Positions 22,871-35,149 of a stretch of DNA of 64,000 bases are shown in pieces (within the stretch, counting starts at the first letter, position 1; the number at the start of each line of letters is the position of its first letter). The stretch lies in assembly GCA_965153455.1 (NCBI GenBank), contig OZ234494.1, positions 124,001 through 188,000 of the forward strand. Direction: 5' to 3'. Below the pieces are notes generated by a model. That model made no database searches. It was given only the letters and a program-made list of their open reading frames with translations, and had not been told where the DNA came from. A program made the translations under genes and the position numbers. The stretch is from Sphagnum compactum (Eukaryota > Bryophyta > Sphagnopsida > Sphagnales).

Positions 22871-25500
22871 CTTGGGTGATTTTTTAGCCATTTTTCGGAC
22901 CTTTTTTGTAATGAAAATAAATAAATAACCCATATCTAGACCTAGGCCCACCCATTTTGTAAAAATGCTACAGCCCACCTCAAATGACAGTTGCCAGTAA
23001 CAATGGTAGTAAATGTTGGGGGGCCCTCCCCCCATTGGACCTATTTGAGGAACTTGTAAAGAAAAGTGAACCCTATGTACCTCAGACAAATAATGCCATG
23101 TCAATGTAAATGCCATGTCAATGTCTGCTGCTGCTAGTGCCTTGTTTATCCCCCCCCCCCATGTAGTAGGCTAAGTAGTATTCAGTTTTCTGGGCAGCTT
23201 GGTCTACAACGTTAGAGAACAACAGTATGTTAAGATCCTGTAAATAGTCGAACTGTCCCAAATCAGTACTGTGACTAGCAATCATTCACTGTGTTTGTAG
23301 TTGCTGGAAACAACTAGTTGGTCCCTTCTGGGACCTGGAGTGGAGGTAGGCCTAGCGCCCAATATTATGACAGGTATTAATATTTTTACTGTCGATGTAA
23401 CTAAGGATTTTTCATGTAATTATGACAAAATCATTCAAGTGCTGTGAAAGAAAGGCGACGAAAGAAATAAATCTTTACTTTGGAAGTGTTTGAAATGATG
23501 CCACATGGCACTCTGATAAACAAGCCAGCAGCAGCTGCAAAATCACTGGCATACACAAGTCTTCTTCACCACCTGGACGCCTTCTGCAGCTGATGTCCAC
23601 AGACATGTCTCTGATGGATTCAACTATACAAATGAGATTGGAGGGTATTTTCACAAGAGCCCTGTGAATTATATGGTCTCGGACTTATTGCGCAACTCTA
23701 ACTCACCTTTTTTTTTTTCCAAAATAAATGTTGCTGCTAGTGAGATTCGGCATGTAGGTTGAAATAGCCTGTCATTGTGCCCTCTATTAGTACCCAACAT
23801 ATTTATTCTAAAAAAATTCCCCAATAACAGGGCAACACTAGTATCAAAGCCTTGATTGTTTAGATAAAAAAATTGTGGACTCTGAGAAACTTTTCCAAAT
23901 TCCCATCTAGCAATTAAGTAGTTTCAATGATATTCAATCAACCAACAAGCACACAGTGACTTGAGAGCCTTTGGGTGAACCCAAGCTAGTCCATTTAAAT
24001 TATTTCTAAACATTACAAGTATCCCATGCTTAGACTAAATCAGGGTGTCCGAGTTCAGATTTAACATTTTTTTGGGCTTAATATGGCCACTAAGAGGGCT
24101 CATTCAAAAAGGTCAAGGTACCAACATGGGTGCCGGGTTCACCCTGGCCAACTTGTGGCCTACACTGACAACTGGTTGGTCACCTTCAGCTTCTTGAGTG
24201 AGGCAGGTTAGTGGCCAAATTAAAACCCAAGAGATGTTAGATTTGGAATCAGAGCCTGTGGTTTTGTCTAATCATGGGATATTTGTAATATTTAGAGACG
24301 ATTCAAATGATTTTTTTAATTTCGACCATGGCATCAATGTTGGTGCTCCTTCATCCAAGGCAGGTATTTATAATGTTTAGAAGCAATAATGTTTATACCA
24401 CAGTACCTTTGCAGGTGCTAATTCATCCAAACCCCTGATTGAGGCCTCTTAGTGCATATATTTAACCTGCAAAATCTTAAATTTGGACTTGACAAACCCA
24501 GCCCACTAAATATTAAAACTAGCGATACTTGTAATGTTTAGAAATGATAAAAATCAATGCTGTAATCTATCTAGAGCATCAATACCCACAATCAAATTTG
24601 GATAAGCCTTATCCAGGAAAAACATTTGCACAAAAATATATATATGAGAGTGTTGTTGCTCCAATAAAAGACAACGCCTACTGTTCAAAGTTTTCATTGT
24701 TGTTGGCACGCTCTGCATGCGCTAGCAATATATGCATATTGTTGCATTCTGGAGATCCCCATGAGGTGGGGTATTCATTAAACAATGGTGGCCACAATAT
24801 TAGCTTTGGAAAATGCAATAGAGAGCTCACCATTCTTAACCCAAATTTCAGATAAAAAAGCAAACTCTTGGCCAATAGACTTGCAGTACAACCGGTGGCG
24901 GCTTGTACCAACCACCAAGCACATTTCACTTCATTGTTCGGTAAGTGGTACGCATTGGTAGTCTACTGTAGTCAATGTTTAAAAACCCAGTCTTCAAGCC
25001 AGATGCAGATCTTCTTCCCCTCCAGCTCTGCGAGTCTGCTGGCATCATATACAGCTTTGCTTATTTACAACCCAAGAATGCATCCTGTGGCTGTTCATCC
25101 TGCAATGGTGGTTAACAGTCTTCAACATTTTTGGGATAAAAATTTGTTATGATTTTCCATTTAAGGGCATCTCTAGCGGTGCTCAGTTTGTGACCCTGAA
25201 AATATATTTATGGCATCCAAGTTTTGGTTGTTTACAATTTTTTTCAAGAATACCTATAAAACTAGCACTGAAAATGGGTGGAATGGGTGCTAATAGTGAC
25301 CCATCCGGACCAATCAAACTATCTAGCCAATCAAGAGCAGGTGTGAGGCTTTGTTGTGCCTTTTACCAGCCTCAGCAAAATGTACAAGAATGCCCGGCCA
25401 AAACCATTTTGCTGCACCAAACCAGCATGTTTTGACTTTTCTCATCTATTTTAATTTCCAGGGCACAGCGGTCGCAATAACATGGTAACCATTGTGATCG
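22871..25500. other. No gene seen
   Basis: AT-rich sequence with C- and T-runs. Frames of 60-113 codons show no recognisable family. It may be decayed transposon DNA. Confidence 0.35.
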
Positions 25501-25502
25501 AC

Positions 25503-25760
25503 CGATTGGATGGGGTAGATCATTTCCAAACATCCGTGGATGTAGTGGATCATTTTCAATTGCTCGTGGACGAAAGAGATGATTTATATTCACTCCATAG
25601 GGTGGATCCTTTTTTGGTAAGGCATGGACGATGTGGATTATTTTTGGTCATCCACACATTATTGATATCACTTTTAACTGCCAGGAAAAACACCAATTGC
25701 GCAGATCATTTTCATTTTCCCCATGCCCCCTGGATCACGTCCATCGTCGATACACAACCC
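25503..25760 (+). repeat. Degenerate minisatellite, ~30-bp theme
   Basis: A GTAGATCATTT/GTGGATCATTTTC/GTGGATTATTTTTGGTC theme followed by CCGTGGATG or CGTGGACG recurs about every 30 bp or multiples of it. In one frame it gives a repeating VDHFQ-like peptide, but the reading ends without a recognisable domain. Confidence 0.5.
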
Positions 25761-28700
25761 CAATATGGGGTAGATTATTTTTGGTCACCGATACATGGCC
25801 CATATTGGTATTATTTTGTATACCAGGCCTTAAGGTATGATTCGCTTGCATTTGAAAGGGACTTGAAGTCCGAATGGGTGCCAAATATGATGGCGGAACC
25901 AATGCGATTTGTTGGAATGTTGACATCATTGCCAATGAAAAGTTTACACGTCACATCAATTTTTGCCCACCCCCTTGGCCGGAGAAGATTGTGCCTACAG
26001 TAGTCTCCCGCTTAAGTATGCAACTTGAACCTACATGGTTTGTGCGTACTTAGCCAGTAGGTGCGTACTTTAGATTTGCAGCTCCCAAGTCGCTCACTTT
26101 TGGTAATCTACTTTGCAACTACACACTACCTATTGAGACAAAATCACATTACCTTGTCCCTTATGGCAAGTTCGGTGAAATGTTTCCATGAAGTCTCACA
26201 AGTTAGGACACGTGGTGGACATTCCTGAAAATGTGGGACCAAATGAAAACTAGGTACATTATTGGGTGGTCCCTCCTCCCTCAGAGAGACAGAGCCACGA
26301 AAGAAAAAAACTACTTCACCTGAACTAAGTTGACATCCTGGAACTTCTCCATTTTCCTTTTTTAATTATTCCTTTGTACCGTACATTTCGAAATCTTCTC
26401 TGTGTTTGTTAATAAAGTTTTTGCAGGGTTTCACCACTTTACCTGATGTTGGGGTGATGCACCTGTCGCTAAGCATTTCTATTTCTTAAGTGGGTTTTGT
26501 CTCTTCTTCTTTCTCGTTTTTCCATTTTGAGTTCTACAAAAAAGATCCCACTTGAAATCTGTGTTTTTTGGGTGCTCCATATTAAACCAGTGTTGGGCGG
26601 TTCTCTCCTTTTTCAAATAAAATAACTAGTGCGTAGGTTTGAGTACCCGGGACCCTTCACAAGCGGTTCCCAGAAAATCAAAGAACCTAATTACCTCCAA
26701 CCTAGTGTATTAAATGCTGGGTTTTAGCATTTCATACCCAGATTTATTCAAATATCCTTTCTTTACGACCTCCCTCGAATAGAGGATGGGGGGGGGGGGG
26801 GGGGTGAACAAAGGCCCAAAGATGGGATGACTTCAGGGAAGATTCCAACGTTTCGTCGGGCTTCGGTTTTGGTTTGGGTGGCGCGAGCCTCCTCAACGGC
26901 TCCCTCGGGGGAGCTTCATAAAGGAGGGTCGGGCTCTTCCACAAAAGGGGGCAGTTTTAATTCATTTCAAATATATATTTATATTCCGAGTCTTTGCAAA
27001 TTTCCCTGGTAGAAACAAGTTACATATCAGTGAAGACCTACTACCAAAAAAAGGTCCTTAAAATCAAGAGCAACTTCAATGAATTCCTGAATATTTTGCT
27101 AGCATGACCTGAAATGCAAAGCATATCCTTTTGCATGTAAAATAAATGTTGGAGGTCCATGTGTATTAAAACCTACCTTAAAAGTATCACATAAATGAAA
27201 GCTTACCTTAAAATTATTCATCCATCTAATTATCTCTCTCTCACTACTGACGTTGACAACGTATCATTCATTAGACGCAAACTCAATTGACAATCACCAT
27301 TAAAGAGGGAACTCCTAACATGAACACGTCCAGCAAAGGTGATAGGATGGGTTTCCCCATGTCCATAGACGAATGATGTAAACCCACCAAACTTTATGAC
27401 AACAGAACACAAGAAAAGAGGATGGGAGTGAAAAGAAAGAGGGTTTAGGGTCAAGTGGTCATAAAGCTCAAAGGCCCGAAAGAGGGGGGGGTGGAGGGAA
27501 CATTTTCCCTTCCATTTGACCTATACCAATATGGTTTTTCCCGTCACAAATCTGGTCAAGAGCCAAATTTGGCCTCACAAAGAGCTGGCCAAAAGCCCGT
27601 TTTGAACTACCCAGATTTGATGAGAAGCAAAGGCTTGATTGCCAACCCCCAAGCCCCTAGACGTTGCTCGATGCCAAATTTTAACACGTTTCACATTCAC
27701 TTACCATAAAACGGCACTACTCAAGAACTGGCAAGTGTAACAAAGGCAATTTATTCGTGAATGGGGTCGAAAAGGGGCCAAATAATGGGAGATGGCCAAA
27801 AGTGATGCCAATTAAACTAGCCGAAGTGGCAGTTCATAATTAACCCCAGTCCATCAGTTCAAAAAAATTTGCCCTCATCATCTCTGTGCTCCCTATGTGC
27901 GAACTCGTAAGTATTTGTTTACTTTTTCGCGGGCTTTTGATTTTTCAGCCTTTTACACCTTTCGAATGGGCAACCTCCCATCTAAGATGGCGCCAAAGGG
28001 GGGTCTGTTTTGCTGATTTGGCGCAGGTCGATTGGCCCTCACCCTTTAAAATCATTTTTCCCCCTAGGCCATGAAATCCCAGGATACCCCGCACTTTTCC
28101 GTCCAGTCAATTGCGTGCCCATTCCAGGGCACACTTACCTACCCAAATTGAATGCGAAACTATTTGAATCCCTTTTCACACGCAGCCAGCAAGGGAGATA
28201 GTAACCAACGACCTAAGAAAAGCCCATTTGTTCAGGTGCCGCCTTCTCATTGGTGCCAGTCCGGTGGACTCCTCGATCTGGAGGCGCACAACTTCTTGGC
28301 GCGTTCTCATTGGGCGATAAAATTGAACGTACAACTAAAAAGGTCAGCTACAAATGGCTAATTCGAGAGGCCAAATAACGACGTGTCAGCTCCTGTGTGG
28401 TGGGCCCAAATGGGGACAAATTTGTTGCCATGCCGGTCGGACAAAGCAGGTCCATCGGTCAATGCGCCCAGAAATGGACCGCACGAGCGAGGGCGCGGCC
28501 GCGGACGGGGGAAGTTAACGGGTTGCAAGTTTCCCGCCTCTGCTCATCACCTGCTACCCGGCACCCGTCAAGAGTCCTGGTTCAGTTAGTACCTCGTTTA
28601 GTAACTTTCGCTGGGGGATAAGTAGTAAGATAGTAAGGTACATCAAGGGGCCACGGTGAACCAGCAACTGCCAATGCAGCATGACGGATGAATGATAAGT

Positions 28701-28776
28701 GTTCCAGAAACAGTTTTCTGTTGGGCTCGAGTTCCACAGCTAACCATGGTAGTTAGCTCAGTTGCCCTTTTTTTTC
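25761..28776. other. No confident gene; poly-G tract and a possible exon end
   Basis: A run of about 18 G lies near 26,789-26,806. Just after it, one + frame (26,826-26,925) reads FGFGLGGASLLNGSLGGAS and stops, which looks like a Gly-rich protein C-terminus, but I cannot place it. The stretch at 28,380-28,620 is GC-rich with several CpGs and may be an old exon or promoter. Confidence 0.3.
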
Positions 28777-28824
28777 CTACCTACCTATTAACAACCCACA
28801 AGCAGGTTGTTATTAGGTAGGTAG
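28777..28824. repeat. Inverted repeat, 20-bp arms with 8-bp loop
   Basis: Arm CTACCTACCTATTAACAACC (28,777-28,796) pairs with 28,805-28,824 with one mismatch. It could fold as a hairpin or cruciform. No role is evident. Confidence 0.75.
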
Positions 28825-30652
28825 TAAAAACAACCCTTTCCCATGTATAAACCATCTACTCAACTAGTAATTTCCTACCTACGTACCTACCTATGTGTGA
28901 GAGCTATTTCCTACACAATTGGTTACTGAGGTGAATCCAAACGTTAACCCAATTTGAGGTTCATCCACAACTGTGTATATAACGGGCATCCAGTGGACGG
29001 TGCGCTGGTGGGCGCTCGTTCTTGTAAGGTCACGTCTGTTGTTGTGCTTCCCAAAAAATAAGAATTAAAAAAAAAAAAATTGCCAGCCCGACTTCGACAG
29101 AAGCTCCCTAATCGGGTGCGGGTTAGCTTTTCTTTCTTTATTTCCTGACAATGTTGCTTATTAATGTGTGCCACCAACGGGTTTTTTTTTTCTCTTTCCC
29201 CAAACCAACGTTTTTTTTGGGGTCAATTTTGTGACATAGCCAACCTAACCGTCATCCATAGGCGGATTTAGCCTAATTTGATTACAAGATAAATATGATA
29301 ATAGTAAAAAAACATATAATATTTTTGGCAACTTACTGGAACCACCAGACACAAAAACTTTTAACTTTAGTTAGTTTATTTAATTTTTAATTTTCGCTTT
29401 CTGGCTGTATTGGCCAGCAAGAAAAAGTCTGCTTTCAATAAACTTGGCCAGTTAAGTATAAGGTACATGTATACCTCACTGTACTCATAACTGTCTAGTA
29501 ACACAAGTAAACATAATTATCTAGTTTTAATTTAGTTGAGTTTGTTTGATGTGGAACTTCAAAACTTGTGGAACTTTGTGGCTTTTTTTTCCAATCCAAA
29601 AAAAATGAGAGAAAGAAATACAGAAAGAAAAAGAATTTAATTTAGGGTTTACAAACAGAAGATACAAACGTGAGGGATTCTTTTGAAAAACTTATAAAAA
29701 AACTACTATGGCTGTTTTTATTCTTTTCCAGATTTTGTGATGTAAAGAATTTGGTGAATGTTTTTCAAGAAAAGAAAAAATTGTCATATTTTACACGAAA
29801 AACACAATCATCCAAAATTCTGGTTTGAAAAATGATGTTTTTTTAATTGGAAATTAGGTGAAGTTACTACATTTCGAAATACAATTGTCCAAAAATTTAC
29901 CAGAATTATTGGTTTGAAAAAAGACTACGAGTTTTTAATAGTAAGTTAGTAAATTTTATTAAAATTAAAAATTCAATTATCAGAAATTTTAACAGCATTT
30001 TGGTTTGAAAAACGACGATGATTTTTTTGTAGCAAAATTAATCGAATTTATTACACTTTAAAAAACAATAATTATCAGTAGAGTTTACCTATTTACTGAG
30101 CATTTTTCTTTGCTGCTGGGCTTTTTCTTATCTTCTTCCAGTTCCTGCTTACGGTGTCAGAGTTCCCCCGCTTCCACACCTAGTATGTTGTGTCAGTACC
30201 GTGCACTGGCGTCCGGCAGGAATTCTTTGTCGTTGTGTGTATGTTTTGCTGTTTTGTTGGACGGACGGGAGTTGCTATTGATGTTGGTGACGGACGGATC
30301 ATCATTCGTGGAAGAAGTTCAAGCCGAAACTGCTCCACAAAAACTCCTCCGATGAAATGCAGGAATAAAAAACAAACAGATGTAAGTCGAGGAAGGAAGG
30401 AAGGAACGCAACAAAAGGGAGGAAATATTTTTGTGTTCGTTTCTTCTGTCTGTTGCTGCAAGAAACAAACAGTTTACAGTAGATGTGTTTTGTAGGGCTT
30501 CTTGACGTTCTCTGCTTTTTGTTTTGTGGGTTTCTTTTCTCGTTGTTGAAGTCTTTTTCGGTTTTTTTCGTTCCTGTTCCGGAAAGACCTCTTTCGGTTT
30601 AGCTGCTTTCTTGCCTGTCCGCCTGTGCGTGGGATTTTTGTAAGACCAAAGG
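28825..30652. other. AT-rich non-coding DNA
   Basis: Long A/T-rich tract. A motif of the type TTTTGGTTTGAAAAACGA recurs several times between 29,820 and 30,020, suggesting an old repeat. No coding signal. Confidence 0.4.
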
Positions 30653-30678
30653 AGAAGAAGAAGAAGAAGAAGAAGAAG
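30653..30678 (+). repeat. (GAA)n microsatellite
   Basis: About eight GAA/AAG units. On the minus strand this gives the poly-Leu/Phe run of long artefactual frames. Confidence 0.9.
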
Positions 30679-30924
30679 CAGGAGACAAACAAAGAAGGAA
30701 ACGAAGAAGGGGGATAAAGATGGAGAGCTGAAAAGGACAAGAAACAACTCCTTGTTAAAAGGGTTGAACTGTTCCCGTCCCTGTAGCACGATTTTAGAGC
30801 GTGGAGATGTTTGAACCTCGAGAGCCGTCTGCTTTTGTGCAATGGCGGCCTCCAGATGTTTTGTCCTCTGCCGTAGTTTCCTTTCATGCAAACCTTGCTG
30901 AAACCCTGTAGATCAGACCCCTGT

Positions 30925-30944
30925 GGAGAGAGAGAGAGAGAGAG
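30925..30944 (+). repeat. (GA)n microsatellite
   Basis: About ten GA units roughly 170 bp upstream of the RAPTOR-like ATG. GA/CT tracts are common in plant 5' leaders. Confidence 0.85.
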
Positions 30945-31113
30945 CATCTTGTTCAAAATTTTGTTGCAGCTCCGTGGCGCGGCTGGGATGCCTCCATAGC
31001 GATCTGAGGTGCCGTGGAAGGAGGGAGGCAGTGGAAGAAGAGCGTTGAGTTTCCAACACAAACCCAAAAAAACTAGAGTGGGATATGGTGGGGTTCGAGG
31101 TGGCGGGGGGCGA

Positions 31114-31446
31114 ATGGCGCTAGGAGACTTTGTTTTGTGTAGGCAGCGCTCCCTGGAAAGCATTTCAGGCGGCACTTTAGGTCCTGCACGGCGCTTGCCG
31201 TCAATTCCGCAGCAGCTCATGGACGACCACCTTACTGGAATCGGGCGAGTGGAGGAGGAGGAGGCACAACATACTGCTGAGGAGCAGCGCCGCTGGGGAG
31301 GAGGAGGAGTAGAGGCGGCAGCCAGCGTGCCACACTTTCCGCATAACCTCTACCTTTCTGACTTGCGGCATGATGCTGCGGAACCAGTCACGTTGGCTGG
31401 GCCGCTGGAGAGTGGCGTTGTTTCCAAGTGGAGGATGAAGGACAGA
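31114..31446 (+). pseudogene. RAPTOR1: RAPTOR (TOR complex 1 subunit) first coding exon, apparently orphaned
   Basis: From ATG 31,114 the frame reads MALGDF, a variable low-complexity stretch, then ASVPHFPHNLYLSDLRHDAAE and SGVVSKWRMKDR, ending at a GTGAGT donor (31,447). Plant RAPTOR proteins begin MALGD, and have a similar LRHDASE block and a KWRLK(E/D)RMKT junction, so the match covers the N-terminus up to the start of the conserved caspase-like RNC domain. RAPTOR recruits substrates to TOR kinase. The next exon (VALVLCLNI region) was not found between 31.45 and 35 kb, so either the intron is very long or this is a detached exon. I favour a detached exon given the other fragments in the window. 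The exon itself has no stop or frameshift, so a working gene with a long first intron cannot be excluded. Confidence 0.6.
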
Positions 31447-32398
31447 GTGAGTCCCCACATTCCCCTATCACTGTCCTCAACCTTTCTGCATCTTTCTTGA
31501 TTAAACAGGCCTTTATTTGTTGGTCAATTGCAACCCCATCTCTTCCAATTCTCCCTCGTTGTTGTATATGAAACCTTGTTGTTGTTCTCTGTCTCTGGTT
31601 ATCTGGTTGTAAGCCTGGTATAGGCAACAAACTACATCCTCCCTCTTTCTGTCTGCTTGTTATGGGCACCTGTGCAGGAGATCTTGTATTATGCAAAGAC
31701 GACAATTGATTGGACATTGCGAAGCTGTGTCTATTTGTAAAGTTTGCCCTGCATATCTTTCTGTAGGAGTCACTCTGAAGCCATGTCTGTTGATGGCTAC
31801 CATGATGGGGAAACACTGTCTTTTGATGCCTTTTGGTTCACATGGTTGGATTTCTGTGTGAATGAGTGACCAGGTTATCTTGTGAACCAGTGTTGTAGTT
31901 TGGAAACTGTCTGCTGTATTGCAATGTGACTCCAGTTTTAATACTTCTTAATGTCGTCTTTCAGAACTAAACCCTGTTTTTATTCTGTTATTGGCCGTTT
32001 CCATGCTTGTTGCCCTCACGGAGTCTTCTAGAGAGAATAGAGCTAGACATTCATAATGTGCTCATGGGTTTGTTTTGTGTTTTGCTTCTGATAGTGCGTC
32101 AATGCAATGGAAAGGGTGAGAGCATTAAGAAAGTAGGAATCCATGAACTTGCACCACAGGTTTCTTGCCCAAATTTCCTTTCCACCCTCCATGCTCCTTC
32201 TCAAAAAACTTCCCAGTTTCTGAAAACCTTCCATCTCAGAAACTTGTTGGTTGGTGGCCTCTAGTTCCTGCTTTCACTGAGAGTTGATGTGCATGTTCCA
32301 ATCTAGCTTATGCCAATCCTCCGGAAGCAGTGTTAGCTCTGAAAAGTTGTTGTCAAGATAGTGTTGTTGCTCTTGTAGTCATTACTTTCTGACTACAG

Positions 32399-32555
32399 TC
32401 CAAGATGGAAAACAGGTGGTGGCGTTCTTTCGCGGAGTCTTTGATACTTGTGTATTACAGGACAATGTGTCCGAAATAGTCGAGGAAGGTGAACCTTATT
32501 CTCCTCGAGCTGCACTGGTTCTAAAATGCCGAAGTACCGGCATTTGTGAGATCGG
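32399..32555 (+). pseudogene. Unidentified exon-like segment with canonical splice sites
   Basis: An ACTACAG acceptor is followed by 157 bp open in one frame (VQDGKQVVAFFRGVFD, then EEGEPYSPRAALVLKCRSTG) and a GGTGAGT donor. The composition and the splice signals look like a real exon. I do not recognise the protein. It lies 1 kb after the RAPTOR exon on the same strand but does not match RAPTOR. Confidence 0.4.
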
Positions 32556-32689
32556 GTGAGTATTTGTGAAACAAAACGAGGAGTTATATCTTCTTCCCTT
32601 TCTTTTATGTTCTTTCTAGAGAGTCCGCGAGTTCTTAGAAGTACATCGTGGCAATGACCTTTGCTTTGTCTTTCGAAGTCCTTGTAAAT

Positions 32690-33600
32690 GTCCATAAATG
32701 CTTGTAAATGCTGTGTGAATGTTTGTGTGCACATGATTCTTGGTTTGTTCTTAATCTCATAGTTATCTTATTGCATTCACTGGTTGGTTGTCATGGTCGT
32801 CGGATGATCTTTTTTTTATAAGGATTAATTCTAGGAATCCATTTCAAGAGAAGCTGGATTACATGCACAATCTGTGAGGTTATTCGGGGAGGCCCCATGA
32901 ACATTGTTTTTGAGCTGTTTGGTTAGGCAATGTTTGTGGGGGCCGGGTTCTACTCGGTGCTCGCTGGTGATTCGGTCGGCTAATTGGTCACCGAATTGTT
33001 GGCGAACTCTTTTCTGCTGACCTCGATGCATGTAATTTAGTCACACTAAATCGATGCTCTGCTGAAATGGATTCCTGGAATTTTGTTGGACTTGTAAATG
33101 CCATGGGAATGCGTGTGTGTGTATGATTCCAGGTTTGTTCTTAATCTCATGGTTATCTTATTGCATTCACTGGTTGGTTGTCATGGTCGTCGGATGATCT
33201 TTTTTTTATAAGGATTAATTCTAGGAATCCATTTCAAGAGGAGCTGGATTACATGCACAATCTGTGAGGTTATTCGGGGAGGCCCCATGAACATTGTTTT
33301 TGAGCTGTTTGGTTAGGCAATGTTTGTGGGGGCCGGGTTTTACTCGGTGCTCGTTGGTGATTCGGTCGGCTGATTGGTCACTGAATTGTTGGCAAGCTCT
33401 CTTCTATTAACCTCGGTGCATGTAATTTAGTCACACTAAATCAATGCTTTACTAAAATGGATTCCTGGAATTTTGTCGGACCTGTAAATGCCATGTGAAT
33501 GTCTGTGAATGTCTTGTTCTTAATTTCATAATTATGTTATTGCATTTATTGGTTGGTCGTCACATTTGCCGGAAAAGAAATTTTTATAAGGAATAATATA
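32690..33600 (+). repeat. ~390-bp tandem repeat, about 2.3 copies
   Basis: The block TTGTTCTTAATCTCAT recurs at about 32,745 and 33,135, and in diverged form at 33,514. The full 390-bp interval, including GGAGGCCCCATGAACATTG and TTTAGTCACACTAAATC, is shared by the first two copies. Confidence 0.85.
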
Positions 33601-33635
33601 TAATGAAAGACGTTGAGATGAAATGATCCTTTCCA

Positions 33636-33685
33636 TCCATCCGTCCGTCCCATCGTCCATCCGTCCATCCCTTCATCCATCAATT
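33636..33685 (+). repeat. CCATC/CCGTC tetranucleotide-type microsatellite
   Basis: Interrupted CATC and CGTC tetramers over about 50 bp. Confidence 0.8.
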
Positions 33686-33835
33686 TACATTAAATGGCGA
33701 CTGTCCTAGGCGGACAATAGAGTTTTTTTGTATATAATTACAACAGTGTCTGTGCGTCCGACGACGGTTCCGCGTTTTAATGGACTGGTGGAAAATTGGA
33801 TTCGGAAAACGGGATTCGGAAAAACGGGCGGCCAG

Positions 33836-34018
33836 ACAGGGCAGGGTGGGGCAGGGGGCAGGGCAGGGTCTGTCTGTCCGTCTGTCTTGCAGGGCAGGGG
33901 GCAGGGCCGTGCGGGAAGGGCAGGGGCCAAATAAAGAGTAAAAGATAAGGAAAAATAAAAGGGCGGGCAGGGCAGGGCAGGGGCCAAATAAAAAGTAAAA
34001 GATAAGAAAAAATAAAAC
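33836..34018 (+). repeat. G-rich GGGCA repeats, possible G-quadruplex, with a duplicated 43-bp tail
   Basis: Multiple G3-G5 runs separated by CA or CAG between 33,838 and 33,983. The tail GGGGCCAAATAAA(G/A)AGTAAAA occurs twice (from about 33,921 and 33,979). Confidence 0.7.
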
Positions 34019-34129
34019 GTATAAAACTTCACAGTGGCCCAAGGTCACGGGCACCCACGGGGGACTTCAAGGTGGCCATCGGCCACGGGCACCCACTAGT
34101 AAGGAATAATAATCTAGAAATCTATTTTC

Positions 34130-35145
34130 ATCCCTTTTCAACATAGAAAAAAAAAAAAAACTCCCTCCCATCCCTTTTCAACATAGAAAAAAAAAAAAAA
34201 CCCCCTCTCATCCCTTTTCAACATAGAAAATAAACTCCCTCCCATCCCCCTTCAACATATTTATAAAAAAAACCCTTTCAAGTTCCCCTTGTCCCTAGCC
34301 ACTCCACAATGAAAAAACAAAATTTTAAAAAAAAAATCATCCCTTTCCCTTTCCCTTCCTCCTTCCACATGTCAAATGAAGGCAAAAAAAAACATTAACC
34401 TCCACCCCCCTCCCCCTCAACAGTAAAAAAAAGAAGAAAAAAAATCAACCTGCACCCTTTCCCCTGTCCCATAATGAATTTGTAAAAAAAAATTACCCCC
34501 GGTGAACCCCTCCTTCGAAGAAAACATTTCTAGAAACCCTAAATGTACCCCTTTCCCCCCTCCTCCTTCCACCTTTTCATACATCTGGGGAAAAGAAAAA
34601 CATTTCCAAATAAAAAATGTACCCCTTTTCCCCCTCCTCCTTCCACATTTCCAATGAAGGGAAAAAAAAAACATTCACCTCCACCCCCCTCCTCTTTACA
34701 ATAAAAAAAAGAAGAAAAAAAATCAACCTGCACCCTTTCAAGTTCCCCCGTCGCACAATGAATAGAACCCTTCACCCTGGCCCTTCTCAACAATAAAAAG
34801 TAATTTATCAAAGTTACAACCAGTAAAAAAATAACAAAAAGTAACAAAACTTACCCCTTTCAACAGTAAAAAGTAACTTACAAAACTTACCACCAGTAAA
34901 AAAAAGTAACAAAAAATGAAATAAGTCAACAAAAACAGCCACAGCATTACACTAAAACAGCCGAGCACCGCTTCCTTTTTTTCCTGGTCAAACAGCCACC
35001 AGCCACCGGCACTACATTCGTAATGCCCGGATCATACCTTAAGGCAAAAAAAAACATTAACCTCCACCCCCCTCCCCCTCAACAATAAAAAAAAAAAAAG
35101 AAAAAAAATCAACCTACACCCTTTCTCCCATCCCATAATGAATTT
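34130..35145 (+). repeat. C/A-rich minisatellite array
   Basis: Two interleaved themes: CCCTCCCATCCCTTTTCAAC followed by ATAG and an A-run (four copies at 34,130-34,260), and an A-run then CATTAACCTCCACCCCCCTC leading to AATCAACCTGCACCC (three copies near 34,385, 34,668 and 35,045). The first theme also occurs inverted at 3.25 kb. No coding role is seen. Confidence 0.8.
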
Positions 35146-35149
35146 TGAA

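Noticed and set aside
30319-31220. Long minus-strand frames opposite the RAPTOR exon
   Set aside because: They are driven by GAA and GA microsatellites and basic low-complexity sequence. The + strand RAPTOR reading explains the conserved part.
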